64,000 nt of DNA from Cololabis saira (lineage: Eukaryota > Chordata > Actinopteri > Beloniformes > Belonidae): contig NC_084596.1 in assembly GCF_033807715.1 (NCBI RefSeq), forward strand, positions 31,814,879 through 31,878,878, in the 5' to 3' direction. The position numbers were made by a program, and so were the translations under genes. The notes beneath the pieces are model-generated. The model did not search any database, had not been told where the DNA came from, and worked only from the letters and a program-made list of their open reading frames with translations. This document shows, in pieces, positions 46,534 through 55,895 of this stretch. The stretch's first letter is position 1, and the number at the start of each line of letters is the position of its first letter.

Positions 46534-46801
46534 TAGTGGTTCTCAACTGGTCCGGCTTCGGGACCCAACATCACCCGTAAATGATGAGCTTTGACCCAAA
46601 TCGAGGGAGATTTTCGACCTCTCAAATTTGTTTCATGTAACAATGGTGCAGTTTAATCCTCAAGTTGCATAGAATTAGCTGTGATTTTATGCACAAACTT
46701 GAAAACAACTAAAAAGTAGTTCCAAAAAGAGTCAAATATTTAGTATGTAGCCTACCTTTATTATCTGACCCACTGAAAACGGACCCAGTTGAGAATCACT
46801 G
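46534..46801. mobile_element. hAT-type MITE, 268 bp
   Basis: Ends TAGTGGTTCTCAACTGG (46534) and CCAGTTGAGAATCACTG (46801) are inverted repeats with few mismatches. Flanks GTATAGAC (46526-46533) and GTGTAGAC (46802-46809) are a 7-of-8 target duplication. No coding capacity. It lies in the distal yes1 3' UTR or just beyond. Confidence 0.8.
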
Positions 46802-47767
46802 GTGTAGACCAACATTACATTGTGCCTTTATCATTTCATAATTAATTGAGGAGATATTTAGGAATAGAGACGCTGGCTCTCCAGTAGATACTGGACTTTG
46901 ATATTTACTTAACTTGTGTTCTATTTTTCCTCTGTCATGGTGTTGACACATCAAATAGGTCTTCAGTACATTCTTCTGCTGTTTGAGGGCAACTCAGGCA
47001 GACATCATCTTCCTGTGGGAATGTATTTATCTTTCGAAAGCAAGTGTGTCAGAAGTTGTATTGTCGACTTTGGACTTAAACGCAGCGTAAGATGGAGTGA
47101 AGGGCACCTCTCGTGGGACAGAGTGATATTACGAGACCATCCAGACCTTCCCCACTCATTGACTCAGTATTGTTTCTTTGGCTCTGTTTTCAGCACGGCC
47201 AGGCTGTAGGCCCCCATGTGGTCAGAAGTGGTATTACCAGAGTGGCTTTATAACCCCTTGATCCATGGTACGAGACTGAGATTTACATCACATATGACGC
47301 TGTAACCTTTTTTTTCTTCTTTTTGGTAAAATGATACCAGGTTATTGCTAAACAATCCTGCAGTGTTTTTAGTTCTAGTGTGGGTCATTTTTAAACATTT
47401 CTAAATGCATTCATACAGAAATTGTCCACTGCCGAAACATCTTAAACGGTATTGGGGTTTGTGTCTCCCCTCGATGGTTTCCTGGTTATTCCCTCCCACC
47501 AGTTTCTGGTAGGGCTTTGGTGCTTTTAGAGATATTCAAAATTTTTAAGTTCAATAACAAATTCTGAGCGGTACTTCCACATCCATTACACACACTAATG
47601 TTTGTTTGTGAGAAATAATGAAACAGAATGAAAGATGTGAACTTTTTTTTTTTTTTTTGTGGGTCATTCAAATAAGCAATTGTTCCTGAAAATGAGGACT
47701 CAAACTAGTGGGATAAAAGTAATAAAATTAATGAGGATGGTAACTAATATGATTTTGTACAGAGCAA

Positions 47768-47773
47768 AATAAA
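47768..47773 (+). terminator. Distal yes1 polyadenylation signal
   Basis: AATAAA about 3.0 kb after the yes1 stop, preceded by another at 47721. Cleavage would fall near 47790, about 80-100 bases from the expected end of the convergent clul1 transcript. Confidence 0.5.
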
Positions 47774-47891
47774 AATATCAAGCGGAAGTTTTCTTGGTGA
47801 GTTTTCATGTTTTTGAGAAAAATGTCCCTGGAATCTCTGGAAAGTTCAGACAACACTGTCATGTTTCACTCTGGCGACAGCTTGTCCACTT

Positions 47892-47901
47892 TTTATTTAT
47901 T
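47892..47901 (-). terminator. clul1 polyadenylation signal
   Basis: On the minus strand AATAAATAAA, two overlapping AATAAA hexamers, lies about 170 bases after the clul1 stop at 48070. It defines a short 3' UTR ending near 47875. Confidence 0.6.
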
Positions 47902-48069
47902 TACACCATTTAACAGATGAGAAGTACTATCACTTCTTAGTAGCTTCAATCCATGGCAGTAATTATACCTGCAGTGTACTTGTATTTCATCAACATGATT
48001 TCTACTACATGATATCTACAACCTACTTCTGCTCAAAAATAAAGTGCTGAAGGTAAAGATGCCGTCGAT

Positions 48070-48085
48070 TCACTCATCTTCAGTC
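48070..48085 (-). CDS. clul1: clul1 exon 9: last five codons and stop
   Basis: Sixteen coding bases: the split R codon, then TEDE and TGA at 48072-48070. Acceptor TTATTTGCAG at 48095-48086. The 164-base intron keeps the frame. The tiny coding part makes this exon easy to miss; evidence is the strong donor and acceptor and the similar acidic ends of clusterins. Confidence 0.65.
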
Positions 48086-51000
48086 CTGCAAATAAAAAAC
48101 AGGATGCATTATTTCTGTTGATTAAGGAAAGTTACATGTAGTTTGCATTAAACTCTTCCCATAGCAACAAACACGTCTTTGATGAAGGAAATGGACCTTG
48201 TGGTATGAGATGTGTACCCTGCAAAGACTTGACGCAGTAATAGTCTCACCTGACCATCTCCTTGTACATTTCCAAGGCCTCCTGGGCCACGTACTGGATG
48301 AAAGCTGGGTCGTGCATCTCCAGCTCCCCGGGAACGGTGAGGATGATGGGGGCAGAGTTCAGGACATTAACCTCCACCTTGGTGTCAGTGGTGGCCATGT
48401 TCTCCTTTTCATGGCTCTCTGGTGCCACCTGGAGAGTGGAAGGATGCATATCATACACCAAACACTCCTGGCAATAAGAATTAGACCTTTTTTTATTAGG
48501 GCCCGAGCACTGACAGTGCGAAGGCCTTATTGTATCTGTAGATGTTCTAGTTTTTTTTATTTTTCGCGTTTTTATTTTTCCGACGAAATGAGGGCCTTTT
48601 TGCCCCCCTAAACGTGCCCCAAAAGTCACCAAATTTTGCACGCAAGCCAGGCCTGGCGAAGATTTGATATTTAATGGTTTGCATTAATGGGCGTGGCCTA
48701 ATGGCTCAACAGCGCCCCCTAGAAAACTTTGTGCCTCAAGCCCCACAATACGGTTTGACGTACATGCATGAAAATCGGTACACACCTGTATCATGTCGCA
48801 ACTTAAAGAAAAGTCTCTTGGCGCCATGGCCGAAACCGAACAGGAAGTCAGCCATTTTGAATTAATCGTGTAATTTTGGCACAATTTATGCCATTTCTCC
48901 GGCCATTAATGCGGCCCGAACTGTAACGTGCACCCATGTGTGTTATATCAAAATGTGCGTCTCCATCCTGCGACGATGGGCATTACTTTTCTCAGTCAAA
49001 AGCGTTACCGTGGCAACGATAGATGGCAAAAAGCACGCCCCCCTTCATCTGATTGGTCCATATTTGATAGATCCTACTTTCTGCAATAACTTCTGAATGG
49101 TTTGACATAAAGAGTCATGGGTGGTGTCATTGGACATGGTTTTGAGTCCTTGACCTTTATTGTTGAAAATTGTACGTGTGAGGGCCCGTTAATCGCTGCT
49201 TGCAGCTTTAATTGAATCTAGTATCTATACCCACTTTTTCCTATTGAGGGTCTGCTGGAGCCTAGATTAACTCTTTGGGTGAAAGGTGGGGTACAAGCAT
49301 TTCCAAATCTGTATTTTCTCCCACTTTGCTTACTTTCCTCACAGATAGGATACATTTGGGATCTCATCAAACTGTCCTCCCCGTTCCTTGTCCGTCCTCT
49401 CCCTCCCCTCTGCCAGTCCCTGCTCACCATGGTGATGTGGAAGATGTTCAGCGGAGTGCTGCCGTTGTTCACGGCCTTCGCCACCCAGCTGAACTCTGCT
49501 GCCATGTCGCCGAGCCAGTTCACCGTTTCATCGGTGTGGCGTTGGACGATAGACAAGATCTCCTCGTATTGCTCTCTGGAGACGTCCAGCAGCTGGGAAA
49601 CCTCATCCAGCTCCACGTGCAGCTCCCGGACACTGGGACACTCTGGAGACACAGACAAGGTGAGCTGCAGCGTCCCGAGGCGTGTGGGCTGAACTCAACA
49701 CGAGGTGGTGGTGCGTCACCTGTGAGCAGGGCTCCTTGGCAGGCCTCACACTTGCTCTGAAGTTGCCAACACTCTGATGTCTGCTTGCGGAGGTCTTTGC
49801 ACAACTTCCTGTTCTGCAAAAGACTAGGGAACCTTTCCCTCTCTGGTTAAAAGAAAAAAAGAAAGAAAGAAAAAATCTCAGTCAAAATTTGCACCAAGAA
49901 TGGTAATAGTAGTATCATTTATTAACGTAAAACAGTGCTCTAAAAAGGTTAATCCTGCTGGTTCTAAAGGGGCCACATTATAAAAATACAGGGCTTTTTA
50001 TAAATGTGTTGACGCTGTATATTTGGGTGTCTAACTGGAAAATAAAAATTGCCGACATAACACAACTCTCTGTCACTTAGTTTTGAGCATCCTGAACCTC
50101 AAATATGTTATTTCGGGATCCATTTCGAACCTTTTAATCCTCTTGAGGTCTTTTTTTATTTTTATTTGCAGGTTCTGTGACATCACAGACCCAGCTCAGG
50201 TTAGAATTATGCAGGCTCTGCATTTTTTCATTCATTCAATTTCACAGCATGCTGCATTCATGCTGAAGTGGGTAGTATAAGGCTGTAACACCAATTTCAA
50301 ATGATGTACAACATGCAGAAGAGAGGGGTGGAGTCGAGATGAAAGGCTGATTCCACCCCCTTAAGTGAGCAGCAGTGAAGAGAGAGTAAAACCATCTTGA
50401 AAAGGGTGTCTCTGGAACTTTGACCAAAACATGTTACAGATTTTTTGGTCAAAGTTACATAAAAAAAAGATCTTAATATGCCTCGTTTAAGAGTATAACT
50501 GCATTAACCCAGTATTTCCTGAGCATGTCCTTTGATGTTAAATAGTGTATAGATTGCTCTTAGAATAAACTCACTCATCCCACACACTTCTTTCTTTTTG
50601 TCGACTCATTCATCCAAAGTGGATCGTCAGTGAGGACTGTACTACCTTTCTTTTTCTCCTCTTCCACTGCCTGCTGGAGGTCATCAAACACCTGGGTGAC
50701 CACAGCTCCAAATTCCTCCACCACACTTTTGCCGAAGTCAAAGAAGGATTCCAGCACCTCCTCCAGGCCCACGCCCTGCAGGAAGCCCGAGTCTCGGCCA
50801 GGATAGAAAGGTTCGAGGACGGCGTCTTCCGTCAGGACGTCTGTGTTGTTCAGGAAGGCTCTCTGGAGAACTTTGTCCAGCCTGCTGCTAATCCTGGAGA
50901 CCAGCGTCACGCTGCAGTTCACCACGGTGCCCACCTTGCTCATCACACGGTTGAAGGAATCCTCAATTTGGACAACATCTTTGTCTTCTGAGTCGTCAGG

Positions 51001-53726
51001 GTCTTGGTTCACCAAGATGTCCCCTTTTTCCGCGGGTCTCTTACTAGACCCAAAGCGCCTGGACACTCTCTGGAAGAAGTTTCCCACCTACAGTAAACCA
51101 AAGTTATAGAGGTTATTGTAGCTTGCTGTCATCTATTGTGATTTCACACATCAGGGCCACAGCATGATTACTACGGGTATGGATCAGTTTCTGACTATTT
51201 AACCCTGGGACCAAAAGTCAAAGTCAATGGGGCACACATGTTGTCATAGAAACACTGTAAATATAGAAAAGAGAGAGGAAAAAAGCCCAAAATTGGATGT
51301 TGAAAAGATGAAAAATAACCAAAAAAAGAGCATATTGGCTGCAAGAGATGCCAAATGATGCAAACGTGACACAAAATGACAAAAAGACCAGAATGGGTAT
51401 TAAAATGGATCAGTTTCTGACTATTTAACCCTGGGACCAAAAGTTAAGGAGTCAATGGGGCACACATGTTGTCATAGAAACACTATGCTGTAATTATAGA
51501 AAAGAGAGAGGAAAAAAGCCCAAAATTGGATGTTGAAAAGATGAAAAATAACCAAAAAAAGAGCATAATGGCTGCAAGAGATGCCAAATGCTGCAAACGT
51601 GAAACAAAATGACAAAAAGACCGGAACAGGTATTAAAATGTAAAAAAAATGATGCAAAACACAAATAGATACAAAAAGTGGCCACTGTGATATTCTAAAA
51701 TAGCCATGAAAATGTTCAGCTATAACAAAGCAAAACTAACATGATTAAAAAACTACATTTTCCAAACCAAAGGTCATTCATAAAATAACCTTATTTGAAG
51801 AATCAGATGGGTATGTTTATAACTTGTCTGCAACTGAAGGTCCAAACTTCTGTATAGCAATACCATCTCTTCCCACATGGGGGCAGCATATTACAAGAAT
51901 GTTCTCGTTCAGCCACAGAGGGAAGATGTATAACATTGCACCTCTAATGGGACAAATTGGTAATAAAACATGTGCTGGACCATCTCTTTTGTCAACACAG
52001 AAGATCTGTTGGCCACCGTGTGGTCATATATGGAATTTCTACATTGAGTGACTTTGAATATTTCGATAGTTGCACCTTTTTTGGCAAACAATTATTCAAG
52101 CAGAAAAACTTAGAAAAAAATATAGTAGGTACTCAGTGTTTATAACTGGACAAATAGGCCTGTGAATAAAAATATGTTTATAAATGTTGGCTTTCCTAAA
52201 TGTGTCATCATCATATTATTGTATATCATGCTCTGCATTATTGTGAGAGGGTTTCAACCTGACAAAAGGATATTCACATTTGTGGAAACCCTGTTATGAG
52301 AGTTTTCATACCTTGGCATGGAAAGCAGCAAAGCCCCTGCGGCACGTGGTGGTATAAAAGGTCTTGCATGCATCTTCCAGGCAGGGTCTGCACTCCTCCC
52401 ACTCAGACTGCAGGGAGTCTTTGCACTGCTCCTCTGCCTCCACCAGCTTCTCCGTCACCTCCTTGGCCAGTTGGGCTGCGCCCTGGAAATGGAAACGGTG
52501 AACATATGTGAAAATATGTTTAATTCTCTTTTCCCCTAGCTCAGGGGAGTCTGGGTTTGTCTTACCTTCTTCTTGTCACTGCTGTGTTTCAAAGATTTCA
52601 TGAGGTGCTCGTGCTTTTGCTCATTCCTCCACAACACCTCCCTCATCTGTTTCACCCCATACAAGGCCCTCCTAATCTCCTCATCCACCAGTTTCTCACC
52701 GCTTTCAGACAATTCTGAAAATACAAAGTGAGCAAATATGAACATTTCACAAGATTTATAACTCCTATTCCAGAAAGGTGAAGACACTGTAAAATGGAAA
52801 TCCATAAATATATAATTCAATTTATTTTATCCACAATAATAAAATAAAACAAAAACAAGAATATTAGTTTATGCATTTCAGCGTTGGCCCAGAAAAAACA
52901 GCAGTGCTTCCAGACTATTTTCACATTTGGACATTTGGCTTATTTGAACTTTAAGCTGAAACGGAGGGAACTGCATCCAGATGTCAGGAAGTGTTCCTGA
53001 GCCTTTTTAATTGATTTCATTCACAGAATCATGACTGTTTTTAACACCTGAGGGCTCAAAGATCACTGGCATTTAAAACTGATTTTGTCCTTTTGTACAT
53101 GTTTCTCTTAACTCTCTGAGTCCCCTAATGATATTATGATCTGTAGATGATGACATAGTCTTTTCCCCAGAGGAATGTTATTCTGAAACTGTTTCACTAT
53201 TTGTTGACTAATTTCTTTCTCAAGTCGTAAACCTTTGTCCATCTTTTCTTCTAAGAGATTCCGCCTATTGATTTTTTTTTATTTCCAGGCCTGTCACTGA
53301 TCTGATTAACTTAATTAGCTGCAACATGTTCCATCAGGTGATTTTGATTTGTGCCAGTTAGCTTTCCAACCGTCTGTTCCTCCCAGTTTAAGATGTGCTG
53401 CTGCTATCAAATTCAATATATGTATCTGTCTCACTTTCAACATTTGATGTCTTTTCTGTGTTCTACTATGAGATTATAAAATCATTTACATTTTCATTTT
53501 ATTTATAACTTTTTTTTGAAGCTGAGGTCAGTTGGACTAAACATGAGTGACTGAAACGATCAGAATAGTCCTGCCTAATGTGGAAAAGCTGTGACGGGGG
53601 AAGATTTGGGTTTTCCAGCTCACCTTTCAACGTGTCCTCAGAGACCTCTTCGGTTTGGTCCGCCAGAGCGGAGTTGAGGACACTCAGTGTCGCCACAGAC
53701 AGCACCAAACCCAGGAGGAGCTTCAT
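48070..53726 (-). CDS. clul1: clul1, clusterin-like protein 1 (whole gene, spliced)
   Basis: Complete minus-strand coding region, exons in transcript order 53726-53624, 52714-52566, 52482-52312, 51087-50646, 49842-49720, 49642-49428, 48428-48250, 48085-48070. The sum is 1398 nt, 465 residues plus stop (human CLUL1 about 466). Residues 1-22 are a signal peptide (MKLLLGLVLSV... ending SALA). Cysteine cluster one is C104, C115, C118, C123, C131 and cluster two C303, C313, C320, C323, C331, the two sets that cross-link the arms of clusterin. NCS, NNT and NGS are potential N-glycosylation sites. ALYGVKQM and EECRPCLEDAC align with clusterin AVNGVKQI and EECKPCLKQTC. Clusterins are secreted chaperone-like glycoproteins; CLUL1 is retina-enriched in mammals. 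I chose clul1 over clu because of synteny with yes1; sequence alone is less decisive. Confidence 0.9.
48250..48428 (-). CDS. clul1: clul1 exon 8: C-terminal beta region
   Basis: 179 nt, residues 402-460 plus two bases. VAPESHEK through IILTVPGELEMHDPAFIQYV and AQEALEMYKEMV aligns with clusterin TVASH... ITVTVPVEVSRKNPKF and the following EKALQEYRKK. Acceptor CACTCTCCAG. The end is the donor AG then GTGAGA, which also contains an in-frame TGA, so unspliced reading ends right there. Confidence 0.9.
48499..49210 (+). repeat. Unclassified teleost interspersed repeat, copy 1
   Basis: Begins GGGCCCGAGCACTGACAGTG and ends CGCTGCTTGCAGCTTTA. A second copy at 59613-60423 matches over most of its length with about 90 percent identity (for example GGGCGTGGCCTAATGGCTCA, GAAAATCGGTACACACCTG, GAATTAATCGTGTAATTTTG). 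It sits in the clul1 intron between exons 7 and 8. I recognise the family as common in fish genomes but cannot place it in a transposon class; no protein domain is seen. Confidence 0.7.
49428..49642 (-). CDS. clul1: clul1 exon 7: C-terminal helical region
   Basis: 215 nt, residues 330-401. It completes the second cluster with C331 and continues SVRELHVELDEVSQLLDVSR, EQYEEILSIVQR and FSWVAKAVNNGST. The helical heptads match clusterin LRRELDESLQVAERL and FNWVSRLANLT. Acceptor TGTGTCTCCAG, donor GTGAGC. The following intron (48429-49427) contains a dispersed repeat at 48499-49210. Confidence 0.93.
49720..49842 (-). CDS. clul1: clul1 exon 6: second cysteine cluster
   Basis: 123 nt, residues 289-329 plus one base. 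RKLCKDLRKQTSECWQLQSK then CEACQGALLT carries C303, C313, C320 and C323. Acceptor TTTTAACCAG, donor GTGACG. The preceding intron (49843-50645) includes a GAAA-rich simple stretch near the acceptor and no recognised gene; the next intron is 77 bases. Confidence 0.9.
50646..51087 (-). CDS. clul1: clul1 exon 5: central region
   Basis: 442 nt, residues 142-288 plus one base. It begins VGNFFQRVSRRFG and includes NCSVT and LNNTD glycosylation sequons and the acidic EEEKKK end. The least conserved part of clusterin family members falls here. Acceptor TTACTGTAG. The donor is taken as AAAG then GTAGTA because it keeps the frame into exon 6; the open frame continues another 23 codons past it, so retention would give a truncated protein. 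Confidence 0.85.
51180..51638. repeat. Two-copy tandem repeat, period about 226 bp
   Basis: TGGATCAGTTTCTGACTATT begins at 51180 and again at 51406. The two units share almost all sequence through GAGAGAGGAAAAAAGCCCAA and GACAAAAAGACC, with a few indels. It lies in the clul1 intron after exon 4. Confidence 0.85.
52312..52482 (-). CDS. clul1: clul1 exon 4: first five-cysteine cluster
   Basis: 171 nt, residues 85-141. It contains EECRPCLEDACKTFYTTTC, the diagnostic clusterin cysteine pattern C-x10-C-x2-C-x4-C-x7-C. Acceptor CATTTCCAG, donor GTATGA. The following intron (51088-52311) contains a 226-bp tandem duplication at 51180-51638. Confidence 0.94.
52566..52714 (-). CDS. clul1: clul1 exon 3: N-terminal helical region
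   Basis: 149 nt, residues 35-84. ELSESGEKLVDEEIRRALYG followed by VKQM and KHEHLMKSLKHSSDKKK is amphipathic and coiled-coil-like, matching the start of clusterin's N-terminal arm. Acceptor TATTTTCAG, donor GTAAGA. The next intron is only 83 bases. Confidence 0.92.
53624..53726 (-). CDS. clul1: clul1 exon 2: start codon and signal peptide
   Basis: Starts at ATG 53726-53724 and encodes MKLLLGLVLSVATLSVLNSA then LADQTEEVSEDTLK, 34 codons plus one base. A lysine, then a hydrophobic core and a small-residue cleavage region, is a classic secretory signal. Donor GTGAGC at 53623. Acceptor AG at 53729-53728, one base before the ATG, is possible, with an alternative (ACAG) seven bases further upstream. 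The following intron (52715-53623) holds nothing recognised. Confidence 0.9.
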
Positions 53727-53729
53727 TCT

Positions 53730-54554
53730 GCAGCCCTGTTGCAGTGTTTGATGGAAGAAATGTCTAAAAGGATATGACAGGTGTCCTCCAGGGGTTAAGT
53801 ACGACAGTGACGCAGTGATGCAGAATCGTATTTGTATAGAGACAGATCCTAAATCACAATATCAACTTCACAAGTTTAATAAAAATCAAAGAATTTACAT
53901 TTGAGGCATATTCTTAATTAAATGTGTGCACATTTTTTTGAACATGCATCAGAGAGAACGTGGGTGGTTATACAAAGGTCCAGCACTTGGTGGTGCTACA
54001 CATGTACGCACAAAACTACAGCGATCAGTCCCACTTGGAAATCAAATAAGTGGAAGCCTAAAAGCTATTGGTTTTTGCTTTAAAGGCAAAAAAAAAAAAT
54101 CAATCTCATTGAAGTCTTTAGATGTGTACGTAGAGCTTGCAGTCACACTACTACAAGCAGAGCTTTGATCAAAATCAAAGTGCTTGGGAAACTTTGAATT
54201 ACACACACATTTACTTCTGACAAACAAAGTTTATGGCCTGAATTATAATTAAGTCGATGCTGCACATTTAAAAGAAGCCGTCCTTCTCATGTGTCTTCAC
54301 ATTTATCTAGCTGGCTTTTGTTTTTAAGTGTGACCCATCCCAGAAAGAGAGCCGCCGCAGAACGAGACCGCTTATTAAATCACGTCACGGGGTTCACCTT
54401 TGCTGGGAAACTTTCCAACTTGTGGGCTCCTGAGCCATCTGGTGTGCCAGGAGACCAGGACCAATCAGATCACAAAATCACTTTACAAGAAAAATTAAAA
54501 TCCTCAAGTTTCTGAATTTAGTCTACATGAGTTGGGTTCCCCCTCGCATCTTAC
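53730..54554 (-). other. Presumed clul1 5' intron
   Basis: Sequence between the possible noncoding exon and the ATG exon. Short open frames on both strands (for example plus 53926-54168) are low in similarity to anything known. Nothing else recognised. Confidence 0.4.
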
Positions 54555-54600
54555 CTGCCTGCCCTTTACTGGAGGCCCCGCTCCGGATCAGCCATGCCAG
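54555..54600 (-). other. clul1: Possible clul1 noncoding first exon
   Basis: On the minus strand GGGCAGGCAG followed by GTAAGATG is a near-consensus donor at 54555/54554, about 830 bases upstream of the clul1 ATG. TATA-like sequences GCATAAATCC (54609-54600) and TTTAAATC (about 54637-54630) lie just upstream. The exon extent is a guess. Confidence 0.35.
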
Positions 54601-54806
54601 GATTTATGCAAGTCAGCGTCCAGCAGGGATTTAAAGTAAATGGGGATCTACCCACTTGACTTATTTCCTCATGGGTTTAAGCTGCTTATAAAAGCTGTTT
54701 TAATATATCCTTGCAGCTGCATACATAGCCTTTGTTTTTTAAGTACATTTTAGTACTGAGACATAATGTTAAAAATGGTCAAACTAGTGCAAAATATATA
54801 CATTCA

Positions 54807-54856
<50 letters not shown>
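54807..54856. repeat. (AAT)n microsatellite, about 16 units
   Basis: Uninterrupted AAT repeat of about 50 bases, directly before the LINE fragment. Confidence 0.95.
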
Positions 54857-54858
<2 letters not shown>

Positions 54859-54869
54859 CATTGGCAACA

Positions 54870-55895
54870 GGGCACTAAATCAGATTGTAAAGTACCTGAG
54901 ACCATGTTGACCGTGATATTTTAAAACGTAGACTCTTGCACTCTGGACTCTCGGAGCGTTCAACTGGTTCACCAATTACCTCAGCAATAGGACTCAGTGC
55001 ATCAAACACTATGGCCTGTGTTCTGATTTTCTTACTGTCCACAAGGGGGTGCCACAAGGCTCTGTTTTAGGCCCACTTTTATTTATTATTTATATCAATG
55101 ACTTGGTTCTAAATTTGACAGATGCTAATTTACATTTCTATGCTGATGACACAATTATTTATTGCTTTGAATCTACTCTGCTTAAGGCCATTAAGCAGAG
55201 CAAGAAGCAAGAACCGACTTGTTGCTGCTACCTTTTTACCAGTACTAGATTATGGAGATATTTTGTGAATGCTTCTGCTGAATGTCTTCATACGATTGAT
55301 ACTGCATATTCTGCTTCCCTGAGGTTCATTTGAAATTGTAAACCATTGACACATCACTGTGAGTTCTACTCTCGGGTTGGATGGTCTTCTCTGGCCCTGA
55401 AGGCTCAGTCATTGCTATAATTTTATATATAAGGCAATGCTTGGTCTGCTGCCTTCTTACATCTGCTCCTTGATTGTACAGGGAAGTCCTGGTTCTTACT
55501 CGTTCCGTTCACAAGACTACCTGTTACTTTCTGTTCCTTTTGCCCGTACTGAACTGGGTAAAAGAGCCTTTGTTTATTCTGCTCCTTCAGCCTGGAACAC
55601 ATTACAAAATGACTGGAGGCTAACAGGGTTAATTTCTTTGAGTACTCTCAATCTAAATTGAAAATACTTGAGGCCGACTCCATTACATGTACCTTTTTTT
55701 GTGATTTGCTTGCTTTTTAAAAAATGTATTTTAATTGTATTTTATCTGTTGGTGTTTTATCTGTCATTTGTAACTCTGTGTAACTATGTGTTGTAATTGC
55801 TGCTGCCTATCTTCGCCAGGTCTCCCTTGGAAAAGAGGTTTTTAATCTCAATGGGATCTTCCTGGTTAAATAAAGGTTAAATAAAAAATAAAAAA
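54870..55895 (+). mobile_element. LINE fragment with reverse-transcriptase C-terminal part (L2/CR1-like)
   Basis: Frame pieces read WFTNYLSNRTQCIKHYGLCS, then GVPQGSVLGPLLFIIYINDL (the finger/palm motif of non-LTR reverse transcriptases), then HFYADDTIIY with the catalytic YADD. After an internal deletion and frameshift come the C-terminal end pieces PSYICSLI, YSFRSQDYLLLSVPFARTEL and GKRAFVYSAPSAWNTL. The 3' end CAATGGGATCTTCCTGGTTA then AATAAAGGTTAAATAAAAAA is the short-repeat tail typical of L2/CR1-type fish LINEs. It is 5' truncated and dead. The RT core is shortened between about 55160 and 55210. Confidence 0.9.

Larger units (their letters stand above)
44734..47790 (+). other. yes1: yes1 3' UTR, extent uncertain
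   Basis: No coding frame follows the yes1 stop. AATAAA signals occur at 45019-45024, 45930-45935, 47721-47726 and 47768-47773, so several transcript ends are possible. The longest would be about 3 kb, similar to the long mammalian YES1 3' UTR. T-rich tracts at about 44986-45012 and 45360-45373 are typical. If the distal signals are used, the hAT MITE at 46534-46801 is part of the mature transcript. Confidence 0.5.

Noticed and set aside
49275..49760. Long plus-strand open frames of 137-161 codons
   Set aside because: Antisense shadows of clul1 exons 6-7; the minus strand has the conserved cysteines and splice sites.
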